A stretch of DNA of 64,000 nucleotides, taken from assembly GCA_033283325.1 (NCBI GenBank), contig JAWMQO010000005.1, positions 186,001-250,000 of the forward strand, given 5' to 3'. Made by a program: the position numbers and the translations under genes. The DNA comes from Mangrovimicrobium sp033283325 (lineage in GTDB: Bacteria; Pseudomonadota; Gammaproteobacteria; Pseudomonadales; Halieaceae). Positions 1 to 10,405 of this stretch are shown here, piece after piece. Positions within the stretch are counted from its first letter, which is position 1, and each line of letters starts with the position of its first letter. Below the pieces are notes generated by a model. The model had not been told where the DNA came from and searched no databases. It saw only the letters and a list, made by a program, of their open reading frames with translations.

Positions 1-1
1 G

Positions 2-1960
2 ATTCACGAGGGTGGCGATACACTGAGCTCCCAGATCACCATTCGCGGCGTGGTCACGCCCGGTTTCCTGGTACAGCCGGGCAACGCAGTCTATGTCGAC
101 GAAATCTACGCTTCCGGCCTGCGGACCATTCTTCCCGGCTACTACGACATTGAGTCGGTGCAGGTACTCAAGGGTCCACAGGCCGCCCTCTACGGTCGCA
201 ACACCACAGGCGGCGCAGTGGTGATCACTACGGCCAAACCCACCGACGAGCGCCTTGTTCGCCTGGATTTAAGTTACGCCCAGCTGGACACCCTGGACAC
301 CAATGCAACTGTCAACCTCCCGCTCTCGGACAGCCTGCGAATGCGGGCAACCGCGTGGTACAGCGACAGCGAGGGCGGTTATTACCAGAGCGAGCTGTCG
401 CGGGCCAACGCCGACGCGACCCGGCAGGGTGGGGGACGTCTCTCGCTCGCCGTGTCGCCCAGCGAGACTATCGCACTGACGCTGACCGGGGAGTACGCCG
501 AGGACAGCAGCGGCGATATTCCCGGAGTGGTGGCGGGCGCCCCGCTGGGCCCGGCGGAGCTGGGCGTGGAATCACGGCGAAATGTCCTGCGCGATGATCT
601 GGTGACCATGGATTTCGATTCCGCCAGGGTCAGCGGCAAGCTCGAGGCCGAGCTAGGCCCTGGCAGCGTAGTGGCGGTAGCGGGATGGCGGGAGGTGAAT
701 GTGCGACTGCCGGGTACCGACTGGGACGGCACCGCGCACTCGGCGAGCGCTGAGCCGCCGCCCCGGCCCTTCGCACCGACGGTGCTCGATGTCGACGACA
801 GAGACAGCCTGCGGGAGCTTGAGTTGCGATTCCTCAGTCGCGACGCGGGCGCTGCGCTGCGCTTCCTGCTGGGCGTCAATTACCTGGAGGAAGCCTTGCG
901 TTTCAGCGACACCGAAGTCCCGGTCCGCGAGCTGGCCCGCGCGCTGGAAGCCATCGGACAGTACGGTACCTTCGAGCTGCGCGGGAAGCAGGACACCCGC
1001 GCCTGGGCGAGCTTCGGCGAGCTGATCTGGGCCGCGCGCGAGACTATCGAGGTGACCGCAGACCTGCGCTATACCCGTGAGCGGCAGGATATCGACTCGG
1101 TCCAGGACCAGAGCGGGTACTACGCCCTTACCAGGGCCTACCTCGAACTTCACACCGACACGGTCTTCGAGAACTGGTCCCCGGGGATCACCCTGTCCTG
1201 GAAACCGGCGGGAACCCTGAACCTGTTTGCCAGGTACGTCCGGGGATTTCGCGCCGGGGGCTACAATGCCCTTGCCTCGAGTGAGGCCCTGCTGACCTAC
1301 GGCGCCGAGGAATCCGAGAATTACGAGCTCGGTGGCAAGGCCCTGCTTTTCGGCCAGCGCCTGGAAGTCGGCGCCAGTCTCTTCTACCTCTACATCGACG
1401 ATGCCCTGCTACCACAGCTCGACCTGGGTGTGGCGGGCAATCCCCTGTGGCCACTGCAGAATATCGGGACCGCCAAAACCCGCGGGCTGGAACTCGACCT
1501 CAGCGCTGCGCCTGTCGCCGGACTGACTGTCGCCGCTGCCCTTGGCGCCTACCACTACGGCTATTCGGGTGGCCCGCAGGGCTACGAGCAGCGGGCCTTC
1601 GCCCCGGATTTCACCGCCGCCCTGAGCGCGAACTACCATTGGCCGCTGAGCGTTCAGCTTACCGGTATCGCCTCCTTGGGCTACCGCTACCGGGGGAAGG
1701 CCCTGTCGCCGGCGGGCGATGAGTACGATGTGGACACCTACAACCTGCTCGACGCCCAACTGGGTATCCGCTGGCGCGCTGTCGAAGTCGCGGGCTTCGT
1801 GCGCAATGCCCTGGATGACCACTACAAGCTCAGCGACTGGGGGGCGAGCTTTTTCCAGCGAAGCTTCTTTCCGCAGGATGGCAGCTACACCGGTTCCACC
1901 CACAGTACTGTGCGCGATCCCGGCTCGATCTACGGTGTCCGCCTGAGCCTAACGTTCTGA
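2..1960 (+). CDS. TonB-dependent receptor, 5' truncated by window edge
   Basis: The reading frame is open to the window start, so only the C-terminal 652 residues are visible and the signal peptide, TonB box and first part of the plug lie outside. The visible plug end carries the usual motifs ITIRGV, the VYVDE strand and VQVLKGPQAALYGRNTTGG. The rest is a long series of amphipathic beta strands ending in the terminal aromatic residue (LSLTF) that marks outer-membrane barrels. Such receptors import scarce ligands (siderophores, vitamins, glycans) across the outer membrane using TonB energy. The ligand cannot be read from the sequence; the layout resembles the Fe transport/sterol-type receptors common in marine gammaproteobacteria. 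The internal methionine near position 50 is not a credible start because the conserved plug begins before it. Confidence 0.93.
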   Translation: MHEGGDTLSSQITIRGVVTPGFLVQPGNAVYVDEIYASGLRTILPGYYDIESVQVLKGPQAALYGRNTTGGAVVITTAKPTDERLVRLDLSYAQLDTLDTNATVNLPLSDSLRMRATAWYSDSEGGYYQSELSRANADATRQGGGRLSLAVSPSETIALTLTGEYAEDSSGDIPGVVAGAPLGPAELGVESRRNVLRDDLVTMDFDSARVSGKLEAELGPGSVVAVAGWREVNVRLPGTDWDGTAHSASAEPPPRPFAPTVLDVDDRDSLRELELRFLSRDAGAALRFLLGVNYLEEALRFSDTEVPVRELARALEAIGQYGTFELRGKQDTRAWASFGELIWAARETIEVTADLRYTRERQDIDSVQDQSGYYALTRAYLELHTDTVFENWSPGITLSWKPAGTLNLFARYVRGFRAGGYNALASSEALLTYGAEESENYELGGKALLFGQRLEVGASLFYLYIDDALLPQLDLGVAGNPLWPLQNIGTAKTRGLELDLSAAPVAGLTVAAALGAYHYGYSGGPQGYEQRAFAPDFTAALSANYHWPLSVQLTGIASLGYRYRGKALSPAGDEYDVDTYNLLDAQLGIRWRAVEVAGFVRNALDDHYKLSDWGASFFQRSFFPQDGSYTGSTHSTVRDPGSIYGVRLSLTF

Positions 1961-2183
1961 TTCCTTCGTACTGCGTTCCCATGTCCCTGAATTAAAAGCG
2001 TAATTTAGTCCTGAGATTTATCTCATGTTTTCTTCATGCGGGACGCGCTCCGCTCTGCCTTATTTGCCAGTACCGGGTTGGTGGGGCGGGTGGCCAGCAA
2101 ACGCTCCCGCTTGACCGACCCGTACAGGGTGCCGTTCCCAATGCCGGTTCGGCGCCATACACAGTCAAGGGAGAAAACAGTGT
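1961..2183. other. intergenic gap, no gene seen
   Basis: This 223-base gap separates the receptor from the small exported protein downstream. I see no convincing intrinsic terminator and no strong sigma70 promoter. A purine-rich ribosome binding site (AAGGGAG) sits at its end before the start at 2184. Confidence 0.5.
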
Positions 2184-2678
2184 ATGAACACATCTATCAA
2201 TCAGAATAGCGGTCGCAGACATGGACGTGCAGGCTGGATGCTGGCGCTGCTGGTAGCGGCTCTGGGTGCCGGTCCCGCACTGGCCGAGGGCAAAGGTCCA
2301 TGCAGCGCCAGGACGATGCGCGGTGTCTGGGGCTTCCAGATGCAGGGAACGAGGCCGGTGATCCCGCCTAACGGGCAGATGGAGGAAGTGGTCGGTTTGG
2401 CGCTGCGCAATTACGACGGCTACGGTAACTTCACCCAGGTGGATAACATCAAGGGCTCGGCTACCGGAATCACCCCGGACCGTTCCGGGGCGGGTACCTA
2501 CGAGGTGGCGGCGGACTGTACCGGTACGACGAGCTTCCAACCCAACCCGGATGTCCCCGAGATCGTCATCGTTGAGCGGTTCCTGTTGCTGGAAAACGGC
2601 GAGGAAGTGCTGTCGATCGTGTCCGCGCCACAAGCTCTGATGATTACCGCGATTGGTCACCGGGTCAGGACGGAATAG
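2184..2678 (+). CDS. small exported protein of unknown function
   Basis: This 164-residue protein begins with a classical signal peptide: basic n-region with the RRHGR stretch, hydrophobic core around residues 18-33 and an ALA-type cleavage site before EGKGPC. The mature part has two cysteines (in GPCSA and ADCTG), about 85 residues apart, which could form a disulfide. It contains a YDGYGNFT ... GTYEVAADCTGT pattern that resembles beta-rich secreted domains with repeated 'G-G-N-F' and 'GTY-V--DCTG' elements seen in environmental bacteria; I know no assigned function. The start is supported by an AAGGGAG site ten bases upstream. It could be co-expressed with the receptor but the 223-base gap argues against a tight operon. 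Confidence 0.75.
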   Translation: MNTSINQNSGRRHGRAGWMLALLVAALGAGPALAEGKGPCSARTMRGVWGFQMQGTRPVIPPNGQMEEVVGLALRNYDGYGNFTQVDNIKGSATGITPDRSGAGTYEVAADCTGTTSFQPNPDVPEIVIVERFLLLENGEEVLSIVSAPQALMITAIGHRVRTE

Positions 2679-2710
2679 CGTGGTGGTCCTACCGGAGGGC
2701 TAAACCACGC
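2678..2710. terminator. possible bidirectional hairpin between convergent genes
   Basis: GCGTGGT at 2678-2684 and ACCACGC at 2704-2710 form a 7-bp perfect stem with a 19-base loop, spanning the stop codons of the two convergent genes. There is no T-tract on either side, so it is at best a weak or factor-dependent terminator. Confidence 0.3.
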
Positions 2711-4024
2711 CGGCGCGCTTGAGCGCGAGGTACTGGCCAGCGAGGGCCCTCCCCAGCTGGTGGGGCAGGCAATCCACCACCCAGGCCCCGCGCTCGCGCA
2801 GCCCGGCGACGACGCGCTGGCGTTCGCGCAGCATGTCATGCGCGACACAGTGGGTGAGCGCATCCTCGAAATTTTCCACCGGCGCGGCGGCGCGGGCGTC
2901 GAGTTGGTACTCCCGCAGGTTGGCGAGAATCACCGCGTGCCGCTCCCCGAGGATGCCCACTGCCCGCTGCAGGTCCTCGGCGTCCTCCGCCTGGATGTTG
3001 GTCAGCAGGATGACCAGCGAGCGCTTGTTGCGCCTCGCGGTCAGGCGCAGCGTCGCCTCGATGAAGTCCGTCCCCTCGGTTGTGGCCTGCAGGTCGTAGA
3101 GCGCGTCTAGCAGTACCCGTATTCCCTGTCGATGCTTGCGCGGTTCCAGCCAAAGCTCGCTGCCGGCGAAAGCGCAAACCCCGGTGGCGTCGCCCTGCCG
3201 TGAGGCGAACCATGCGGTCAGCAGCAATGCGTTGAGGGCGTGGTCGAAGTGGCTGAGGCGACCGTTCCGGCCGTGCAGGCGGCGCCCGCAATCGAGTAGA
3301 AAGATAATGTCCCGGTCCTGTTCGTCCTGGTACTCGCGGGAGACCAGCTTGCAGAGTCGGGCGCTGGCCTTCCAGTCGACCTGGCGCAGGGGGTCACCCT
3401 CGCGGAACTCGCGCAGTTGCAGGAAATCGGTACCTTCGCCGCGGCGCCGCTGCAGGTGGATGCCGAGGCTGGCGGCGCGCTCCTCTGCGCTGATTTCCCG
3501 CAGGCTGCCCTGGGCCAGGAAGTCCGGATATACCCGGCGTTGCTCCGCGCTGTGCACGCGTATCCGTCTCTCCCACAGCCCCCAGGAACTTTCCAGCAGG
3601 AGTTCGATTGCGGGAAATTCCACCTCGCCGCGCCGCGCTGGCTCGACATGGTAGTCGAAGCTCAGCTCGCCGCCGGGAGGCAGGCTGAAGGGGCGGGGGA
3701 GGTCACTGACCGCGAGGCTGTCGGGGTAGTGATCGCAGATGCTCCCCCTGATAGCGCGCTGTAGCGGGTTTTGCAGAGCCAGTCCGATGTAGTTGCGCCG
3801 GCCCAGGGCCAGGCTGTGAGGCAGCTGGCGGCTGGCTGCCGGGGCTTTCTCGCCAAGGACGCCGATGCCGTCGATCAGGGCAATTGCAGCCAGCAGCAGG
3901 GCTGCCACCAGCCAGGTATTTTCGACCAGCGCCTGGCCCTGCCAACCGAGGCTGTAGAGCGCTGCGCCCAGGAGGGCGAGGGCGAGCAGCGCGTAGAGGA
4001 GCCGCAGCAGGAGCGCCCCGGGTT

Positions 4025-4028
<4 letters not shown>
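2700..4028 (-). CDS. DUF58 domain protein of MoxR cluster
   Basis: The 442-residue protein has two N-terminal membrane helices (about residues 9-28 and 38-54), a beta-rich region, then the DUF58 signature at about residues 200-235 (GTDFLQLREF...GDPLRQVDWKASARL...REYQDEQDRD) leading into a von Willebrand A-like strand DIIFLLDCGRR near 240-250. DUF58 proteins are encoded with MoxR AAA+ ATPases and are thought to be the vWA-type partner that the ATPase remodels. It is the last gene of the seven-gene operon and its ATG overlaps the stop of the MoxR gene by four bases (ATGA). The MIDAS motif looks degenerate (DCGRR instead of DxSxS), as is common in DUF58. Function beyond this partnership is not known. 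Confidence 0.88.
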
Positions 4029-4989
<961 letters not shown>

Positions 4990-4993
<4 letters not shown>

Positions 4994-6330
4994 AGCTTTT
5001 CTCCCAGTGTTTTCAGAGTTTGCACCTGTTCCAGCAGGGCGCTGGTGGTGTCTGGTGCAGCCCCGTAAAGGGCCGTGTCGATCTGTTCTTCACCAAGCCC
5101 TGAATGCTGGCTCAGCAATTTCACTTTCGCGCTGCGTTCCAGCTCGCGAAATTCCGCAAACAGCAGGCGGGCCTTTTCCTCGCTGGTTTCCCGCAGGGGA
5201 GTCACCAGAGCCTCACCGGCGCCCTCCTGCCAGAGATAGTTGGCGCAGCCGCGCAGGTGCTCGTCGATATCGCGGCGACCTGACTGGCGGGTCTCGCCGA
5301 TCGGGCCGAAGCGTGGTGCGCGGCGCCACAGGCCGCAGCCGAACAGCAGTAGTCCGGCGACGACCACCTGCGGGTAATGCTGCCAGGCCAGGCGCCACAG
5401 GGCTGGCGAGGAGGCGCCGTGAAGGAAGAGGGTCCTTCCTTCCCCGGAAGCGAGAGTCCACAGCAGGAAGGCGTGATCGAAATCCCCGATGCTGAAGTTG
5501 GCGAACACGTCCTGGCCCACCATGACAGTGGCCAGCCCATCGCCCACTTCGAATTGCATGAAGTGGATGCCGTGATCGCTCCCCGTGTAATACAGGGGCG
5601 TCCATGCCCAGGCTTCGACCGGCTCCTCGCCTGTCTCCTCCGCCGGTTCGCCGAGGGAGGGGTGGAACAGTTGGCCGTGGGTGCCGAGGTCCGCCTGCAT
5701 CTGCTCGTCAATGCCCTCAAACATCAGCTGGGTGAGATCTCCGGGGTCAATTTCCTGCTCCTCCTCTTCCCGGGACTCCTCGTCTTCCAGGCCCGCCTGG
5801 GCACGTCGCAGGCGCTCGTTATACTCGCGCAGCTCCTGGGCCAGGGTTTTCCCGGTGGCGACGTCGGATTCAGTCTCCGAATTTGCCTGTGTATCAGCTG
5901 CCGGAGAGTTCGGGTCCCCGGTATCGGCACTACAGCCACAGTCCTCGTCGTCGTGGCGGATTTCCAGCTCGAAATGCTCGAGTATCGGGTTGGGCTCTTC
6001 GTGGGCATGGGCAATGACGATGAGATGGCCTCCGCTCTCGACCCAGTGCATCAGCCGGTCCAGCTGCGAACTTGTCAGTACCTGGTCCGGCTGGCTGATC
6101 ACTACGGTTCCCGCGCTGGCAAACTCGGCATCCACTGGTAGGCCCTCGAGCGTCTCGGCCTCAATGCCGACGCCCTGCAGAAACTGGCGTGCCGCCAGGT
6201 AGGGGTTGAGCCAGGCATCAAGGCTCCAGCCGATGTCCTCCTCCTCGCTGTGCAGTTCGAAAAGCAGGAAAAAGGCCAGCAATAAAGCCACCAGCGGAGC
6301 TGCAATTACCAGGAGTATGCGCTTATTCAC
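4990..6330 (-). CDS. DUF4350 domain membrane protein
   Basis: About 446 residues. I place the start at the GTG at 6330, which overlaps the DUF4129 stop by eight bases and begins just before the first membrane helix; the longer frame to 6369 would need a TTG and overlap by 47 bases. A helix spans about residues 3-26, the soluble part matches DUF4350 (a GATase-like fold, strands such as GTVVISQPDQ and GGHLIVIAHAHE), there is an acidic low-complexity stretch around residue 190, and a second helix lies near 320-340 followed by a basic cytoplasmic segment. DUF4350 proteins occur almost only in MoxR/DUF58/DUF4129 clusters. The large soluble part is predicted outside the cytoplasm. Its biochemical role is unknown. 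Confidence 0.82.
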
Positions 6331-7915
6331 TGTCGAATAATTCCCGCCAGCGTTCACACTGCAGTTCAACCCACAGCTGCTCCGGTTCGATGTGGCCGTA
6401 GGCGAGTTGCATCCAGCCGCGGGTCATGTCGCGGAAATACTGCGAATACCGGGATTCGCTGCGCGCCGCAACCAGCTCGGCGCATTCGAGTTCTGTAAGC
6501 GCCTCGGTAAACGGCACTTCATACCGGTGCAGGAACTGCGACAGGGCTCCCCTGTAAAGCAGGGCGAGCGCCGCGCGCCGTTCCCCCCTCCCCCATAATC
6601 CGGTGACTTCGGCGGGAATATCCCCCGGCAGGCTCTCCTGGCTTACCGCCATGCCGAAAAGGCGCTGTGGCGGCGCTACGTCCTCCCCGGTGCTGCTTTC
6701 ATCGAGTCCGAACCAGCGCCCCAGCGTAGACCGGTATTGCAGGAAGAAACGGGTGAAGAGGTAGAGGAGGATAGCGATGACCGCGGCCCGGAGCAGCCAG
6801 GCGATGGTCTCGAGTGTGCTGGCCGTGTCCCCATCCCAGTCGGGCCAGAGCTTTCCCAGTATCTCCACCAGCCTGATGATCCATTCGGGGATGGTGCCTT
6901 CCGCTTCGTTTTCGTCAGCATGTTTCCAACGCCATTCCGCTATGGTCACTACCTGGTGAAAGGCTTCGCCATCCAGGACGGCGCTTATCTGCTCCTGTGC
7001 GTAGGCCGCGGTAAAGGCCGGGTCTGTCGTGGGCTGTTCCAGCCCGATGCTGTTCGGCTCGATCGTCGCCTGTGCGACCGCGCTCTGGGACATGTCGCCT
7101 TCCGAGGCCAGGACCGTTGGCGCAGCCCCGGCGAAGGCCATTGCAAACACCAGTCCTGCAATTACCGAGAGGCTCAGTTTGTGTAATCGCGCCGCAAGTG
7201 CGCGGAACGCCAGTTCGATGTCCCAGGCCTCGAGTTCGATGCGACGGTTGATGTAGAGCATGAAACCGCCGGACACATAGAAGGGCGCAACCAGCGCCAT
7301 GGCCAGCAGGGAGAGAAGGTTTCCCCCGTAGAGGAGGGCGCCCTCCCGCTCCGCGATGAGAGAGAACAGGTCCATGTCGATTTGCGGCGGTACCAGGAGA
7401 AACACGGCGAAGAGGGTGGCCAGGACCAGCAGGGTCTCGATGTGGATGCAAATAGTCGTCAACCACATGGCATAGATACTGGCCCGCATCTCCAGCGTGC
7501 CAACCCGGCGCTGTCGCGCCTTGCTGCGCAATCCCTCCAGAACGGTGACCGGGAGGACGAATGAACGCAGTGGATTGAAGCGCCGCCAGAGAAGCCAGGG
7601 CAGGGGATCGCAGGCGCAGACCCTGCGCCAGTTTCGCAGGCAGGTGGACACCGGGACCTCTTCGCCAAACAGTCGCTTGCTCAGGATGTAGAGGGGGAAA
7701 CGGTCGTACAGCGGCTTCAACCACCAGGTCAGCAACATCGCAATGCCCGGGTATTTGTAGAGCACGAGGTGGAACAGGGTGAAAGTGGCGAGGGCGGGCA
7801 GGAGCCAGCTCAGGAACAGGCCGCGCCACCACTGCCGGGCCAGCGCAAAGCCCAGGTCGATGGCACTCCAGCCCTTGCGCTCGCGGACTTCAATTGCGAG
7901 TTGCTCAAGTTCCAC
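6323..7915 (-). CDS. DUF4129 domain multi-pass membrane protein
   Basis: About 530 residues from a GTG at 7915 that overlaps the preceding gene by eleven bases; the frame continues further upstream without credible coding sense. The N-terminal half has several hydrophobic helices (WWRGLFLSWLLPALATFTLF, IHIETLLVLATLFAVFLLV, LLSLLAMALVAPFYVSGGFML), followed by a helix with a signal-peptidase-like end (AGAAPTVLASEGD), a soluble loop, another helix (AAVIAILLYLFTRFFL) and the C-terminal DUF4129 module beginning at WGRGERRAALALLYRGALSQF. The DUF4129 part of such proteins faces the cytoplasm and is always found with MoxR-type ATPases. It is likely a membrane component of the complex that MoxR and DUF58 act on; this is inference from context. 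Confidence 0.82.
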   Translation of the reverse strand: MELEQLAIEVRERKGWSAIDLGFALARQWWRGLFLSWLLPALATFTLFHLVLYKYPGIAMLLTWWLKPLYDRFPLYILSKRLFGEEVPVSTCLRNWRRVCACDPLPWLLWRRFNPLRSFVLPVTVLEGLRSKARQRRVGTLEMRASIYAMWLTTICIHIETLLVLATLFAVFLLVPPQIDMDLFSLIAEREGALLYGGNLLSLLAMALVAPFYVSGGFMLYINRRIELEAWDIELAFRALAARLHKLSLSVIAGLVFAMAFAGAAPTVLASEGDMSQSAVAQATIEPNSIGLEQPTTDPAFTAAYAQEQISAVLDGEAFHQVVTIAEWRWKHADENEAEGTIPEWIIRLVEILGKLWPDWDGDTASTLETIAWLLRAAVIAILLYLFTRFFLQYRSTLGRWFGLDESSTGEDVAPPQRLFGMAVSQESLPGDIPAEVTGLWGRGERRAALALLYRGALSQFLHRYEVPFTEALTELECAELVAARSESRYSQYFRDMTRGWMQLAYGHIEPEQLWVELQCERWRELFDSE

Positions 7916-8852
7916 GTTTGCGTCCCGAGCAGAGGTAGAACAGCACCAGTAACCAAAGGATAGTTCCCACGCCGAGTCGCAAGCCATCCGGCAGTGCACT
8001 GCGTGAGGACCAGAACGCCTCTACTGCGGCCGCGACGAGTAGCATGGCACTGGCGCCGTAAATGATGATCGCCGACTCCCCCGCCGCGCCACGCAGGGCA
8101 TTCAGCCGGGACAGCTTGCCGGGCATCAGCAGCGCGGCCCCGAGGCGCAGTCCCGCGGCGCCGCTGAGGGCGATTGCGGTGAGTTCGAGCGCGCCGTGGC
8201 CAATCACGAAGGGATAGAAGGTGACGCCGTAGCCGGCTCGGGTCAGGTGGCCGGCGACACCGCCCATGGCGAGGCCGTTGTAGACCAGGAAAAAAGCGCT
8301 GCCGAGGCCGAAGAGCAGCCCGGTGGCGAAGGTCCTGAAGGCGATACCGATGTTGTTGTAGACGTAGTGGGCGAACATCATCCAGTCGTCCCCCGCGTCT
8401 CGCTCGCGCCCCACCCGGGCGTTGGCGGGATCGTACATGGCTTCGAAGTGGCGCACCTCGCTGGGGTGAAACATGCTGTAGATCACGTCCTCGGTGAAAT
8501 AGGCCGAGAGCCCCATGGCCAGGCCGGGCAAGACGAACAGCAGGACGGCGCCGAGCACGTAGCGACGATTTTTCGCGATGGTGCGCGGGAAATCCACGGC
8601 GAAAAATCGCAGCCACAAGCGCTGGTGGCGATGGCTGGCACCGTAGAGAACGAAGTAGCCGCGGCTCGCCAGGTCGTTGAGCCTGCCGATCAACTCCGGG
8701 CTGTAGCGCCGCTGCTTGGCCAGGGAGAGGTGGGCGCAAACGTTCCGGTAGAGGCCGGGGAGGGCGCTGGCAGTCGCGGCATCCCCGTCGAGCGTCGCTT
8801 CGTAGCTCTGCCACAGGGAGGTGTGTTGGCGCTCGAATTCAGCCTGCTTCAA
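7905..8852 (-). CDS. SpoIIM-like (DUF95) membrane protein
   Basis: A 315-residue integral membrane protein of the stage II sporulation protein M family. It has a soluble N-terminal helical region of about 95 residues, then helices at VLGAVLLFVLPGLAMGLSAY, NNIGIAFRTFATGLLFGLGS, a GHGALELTAIALSGAAGLRLG segment typical of the family, and a C-terminal hydrophobic hairpin. In Bacillus SpoIIM works with SpoIID/SpoIIP in peptidoglycan remodelling during engulfment; in non-sporulating bacteria the family is found beside RDD, MoxR and DUF4129 genes, as here, and has no proven role. The start overlaps the RDD gene stop by four bases. The gene is in the middle of the seven-gene operon. Confidence 0.88.
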   Translation of the reverse strand: MKQAEFERQHTSLWQSYEATLDGDAATASALPGLYRNVCAHLSLAKQRRYSPELIGRLNDLASRGYFVLYGASHRHQRLWLRFFAVDFPRTIAKNRRYVLGAVLLFVLPGLAMGLSAYFTEDVIYSMFHPSEVRHFEAMYDPANARVGRERDAGDDWMMFAHYVYNNIGIAFRTFATGLLFGLGSAFFLVYNGLAMGGVAGHLTRAGYGVTFYPFVIGHGALELTAIALSGAAGLRLGAALLMPGKLSRLNALRGAAGESAIIIYGASAMLLVAAAVEAFWSSRSALPDGLRLGVGTILWLLVLFYLCSGRKRGT

Positions 8853-9538
8853 GATTCACCCATGAGGCCGAGCCCCACGCCCTGCCAGTAGGCGACCGGG
8901 TCGCTGGCCCTGGCGGGCCGCGCCGGTTCCAGCACCGCCGCCAGTTCCCGTTGCCGCTCGCCACTCAGCTGGTGGCTGCGACGGGTGAAGTTGATGATCG
9001 CCTGGGCTTCGTCCGGCGAGAGCGGCAGCGGTGGTGCCATCGTGGGCACGCCCGGCAGCGGTACGCCTCGGGGCACCTGGGGCACGTAGATGACCAGGGT
9101 GCCGGCGGCGAGGTCGCCCAGCCGCTGGAATCGTTCGCTCATGCACATACTGAGCAGCGCCAGCAGGTTGCCCATGGGAAGAAAGTCCACGGTGCGCAGC
9201 AGGTTGCGAATCAGGGAAACATTCCAGCCGACGGGCGACAGGTCGCTGTTGACCACCCGCAGGCCCAGCATGCGCTTGCCCGGGGTCTGGCCCCGGGCGA
9301 GTACCTCGAACATCACCGGGTAGAACCAGTCGAGCAGGAACCAGGCCAGTAACAGGAGGCCCCCACCCACCTGGCCCAGTGGTAGCGTCAGCAGCCCCAG
9401 TACGATCATTACGCCAGTGCGCAGTGCGAGGTCGACCAGGTAGGCGAGGCAGCGGCTGAGTGGGCCGGCGGCTTCGGCCTGGAGGTCTATGTTTTCCGGC
9501 GTAACTACCCTGTGCAGCGTATCCAGCGCGCCCGGCAT
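8849..9538 (-). CDS. RDD family membrane protein
   Basis: A 229-residue RDD-domain protein. The first helix contains the conserved arginine and following aspartate context (SRCLAYLVDLALRTGVMIVLGLL), the second block has the aspartate (LLDWFYPVMFEVLARGQTPGKRMLGLRVV), a classic RDD signature. The C-terminal 70 residues are soluble and proline-rich. RDD proteins are small membrane proteins, some of which act as ion antiporters, and many accompany MoxR/DUF58 clusters. Its stop lies four bases inside the SpoIIM-like gene and its start is five bases after the previous gene, so it is translationally linked on both sides. Confidence 0.88.
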   Translation of the reverse strand: MPGALDTLHRVVTPENIDLQAEAAGPLSRCLAYLVDLALRTGVMIVLGLLTLPLGQVGGGLLLLAWFLLDWFYPVMFEVLARGQTPGKRMLGLRVVNSDLSPVGWNVSLIRNLLRTVDFLPMGNLLALLSMCMSERFQRLGDLAAGTLVIYVPQVPRGVPLPGVPTMAPPLPLSPDEAQAIINFTRRSHQLSGERQRELAAVLEPARPARASDPVAYWQGVGLGLMGES

Positions 9539-9543
9539 ATGCG

Positions 9544-10299
9544 TCAGTTCGCCAGGGTTTCCGCTTCCAGGCCGAACATGTCACGGTAGATTATCCCGTA
9601 AGTGATGACTGCCAGTGGAATCAGCCAGATGTAGGCGATGAGGAGCGTGAGAATGCCCAGGGCGAAAAGCAGTGCGAAGATCAGGGTAATACCGAACAGG
9701 GCGAACCAGCGATGATTGACCGCTTTGCAGGAGGTAAGCATTGCCTGCCAGGGGGACATGTCCTTTTCCACCGCCAGGGTGACAGCGAACAGGGTGGCGA
9801 CTGACAGGTAAATACCCGGGATTACCAGGAGGAAAAATCCCAGGACGATCATGACCATGATCAGCAGATAGGTCAGCAGGCCCTTGACGAACTTGTTCAT
9901 GAAACGGAACAGTTCGTTGATACCGGTAGGCAGGCCCATGGAAATCTTCGCGCCCATGACATAAAAGCCCGAGGTCATGACCGCGGCGACCCCGTAGTAG
10001 AGGATATCGATGGGCAGGCTGGCAAGCTGTGCCCCTATCCCCGGGGCGTCGCTGACCGCAAGGAAACTTACCAGGCCGGAGACCGAAGTAAATGCGATTG
10101 CGATCAGCAAGCTGATCACCGCGGCGCCGACGATCAGCATCTTGTTGCCGGGGATAGCGGCCCAGGCGGAAGACAGGACATCGCCTATTCGGAGTTCATA
10201 GTCTCCTGCCAATGCCTTTTCCACGCTGCCGTACTCGCCGGTCGCCTGTGGTTCGTAGAGCGTTGCATCCGGTGCGCTGTAAGGGTTTGTCTCTTCCAT
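9544..10299 (-). CDS. multi-pass membrane protein with NPYSAP N-terminus, first gene of MoxR operon
   Basis: A 251-residue protein with a hydrophilic N-terminus carrying the NPYSAPDA motif often found at the start of small bacterial membrane proteins, followed by five or six hydrophobic helices (for example MLIVGAAVISLLIAIAFTSVSG and LIMVMIVLGFFLLVIPGIYLSV). The motif FFLLVIPGIYL followed by AVEKDMSPWQAMLTSCKAV matches the general pattern of the DUF975/glycerophosphodiester-membrane-domain-like helical proteins in which a 'P-A---S---' segment follows the PGIYL helix. I cannot assign a function. It is the first gene of the operon, so the promoter should lie in 10300-10373. Confidence 0.72.
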   Translation of the reverse strand: MEETNPYSAPDATLYEPQATGEYGSVEKALAGDYELRIGDVLSSAWAAIPGNKMLIVGAAVISLLIAIAFTSVSGLVSFLAVSDAPGIGAQLASLPIDILYYGVAAVMTSGFYVMGAKISMGLPTGINELFRFMNKFVKGLLTYLLIMVMIVLGFFLLVIPGIYLSVATLFAVTLAVEKDMSPWQAMLTSCKAVNHRWFALFGITLIFALLFALGILTLLIAYIWLIPLAVITYGIIYRDMFGLEAETLAN

Positions 10300-10373
10300 G
10301 TGGCCTGCTCCCTGCCAGTGGTTTAAACGTCCTCGAACTTACATCCTAGCATCGGCCTTGGGTGAGGCAATAC

Positions 10374-10405
10374 AAAAAGCCCTGATACAGCCTTCTAAAG
10401 CAGGG
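10374..10405 (-). terminator. probable intrinsic terminator of the peptide transporter operon
   Basis: Read on the minus strand, CCCTG (10405-10401) pairs with CAGGG (10384-10380) and is followed at once by CTTTTTG. The stem overlaps the stop codon of the fused ATPase gene. The 5-bp stem is short, but the T-run directly after it supports an intrinsic terminator. Confidence 0.5.

Noticed and set aside
6331..6369. Upstream extension of the DUF4350 gene to 6369.
   Set aside because: It would need a TTG start and a 47-base overlap; the GTG at 6330 sits right before the membrane helix.
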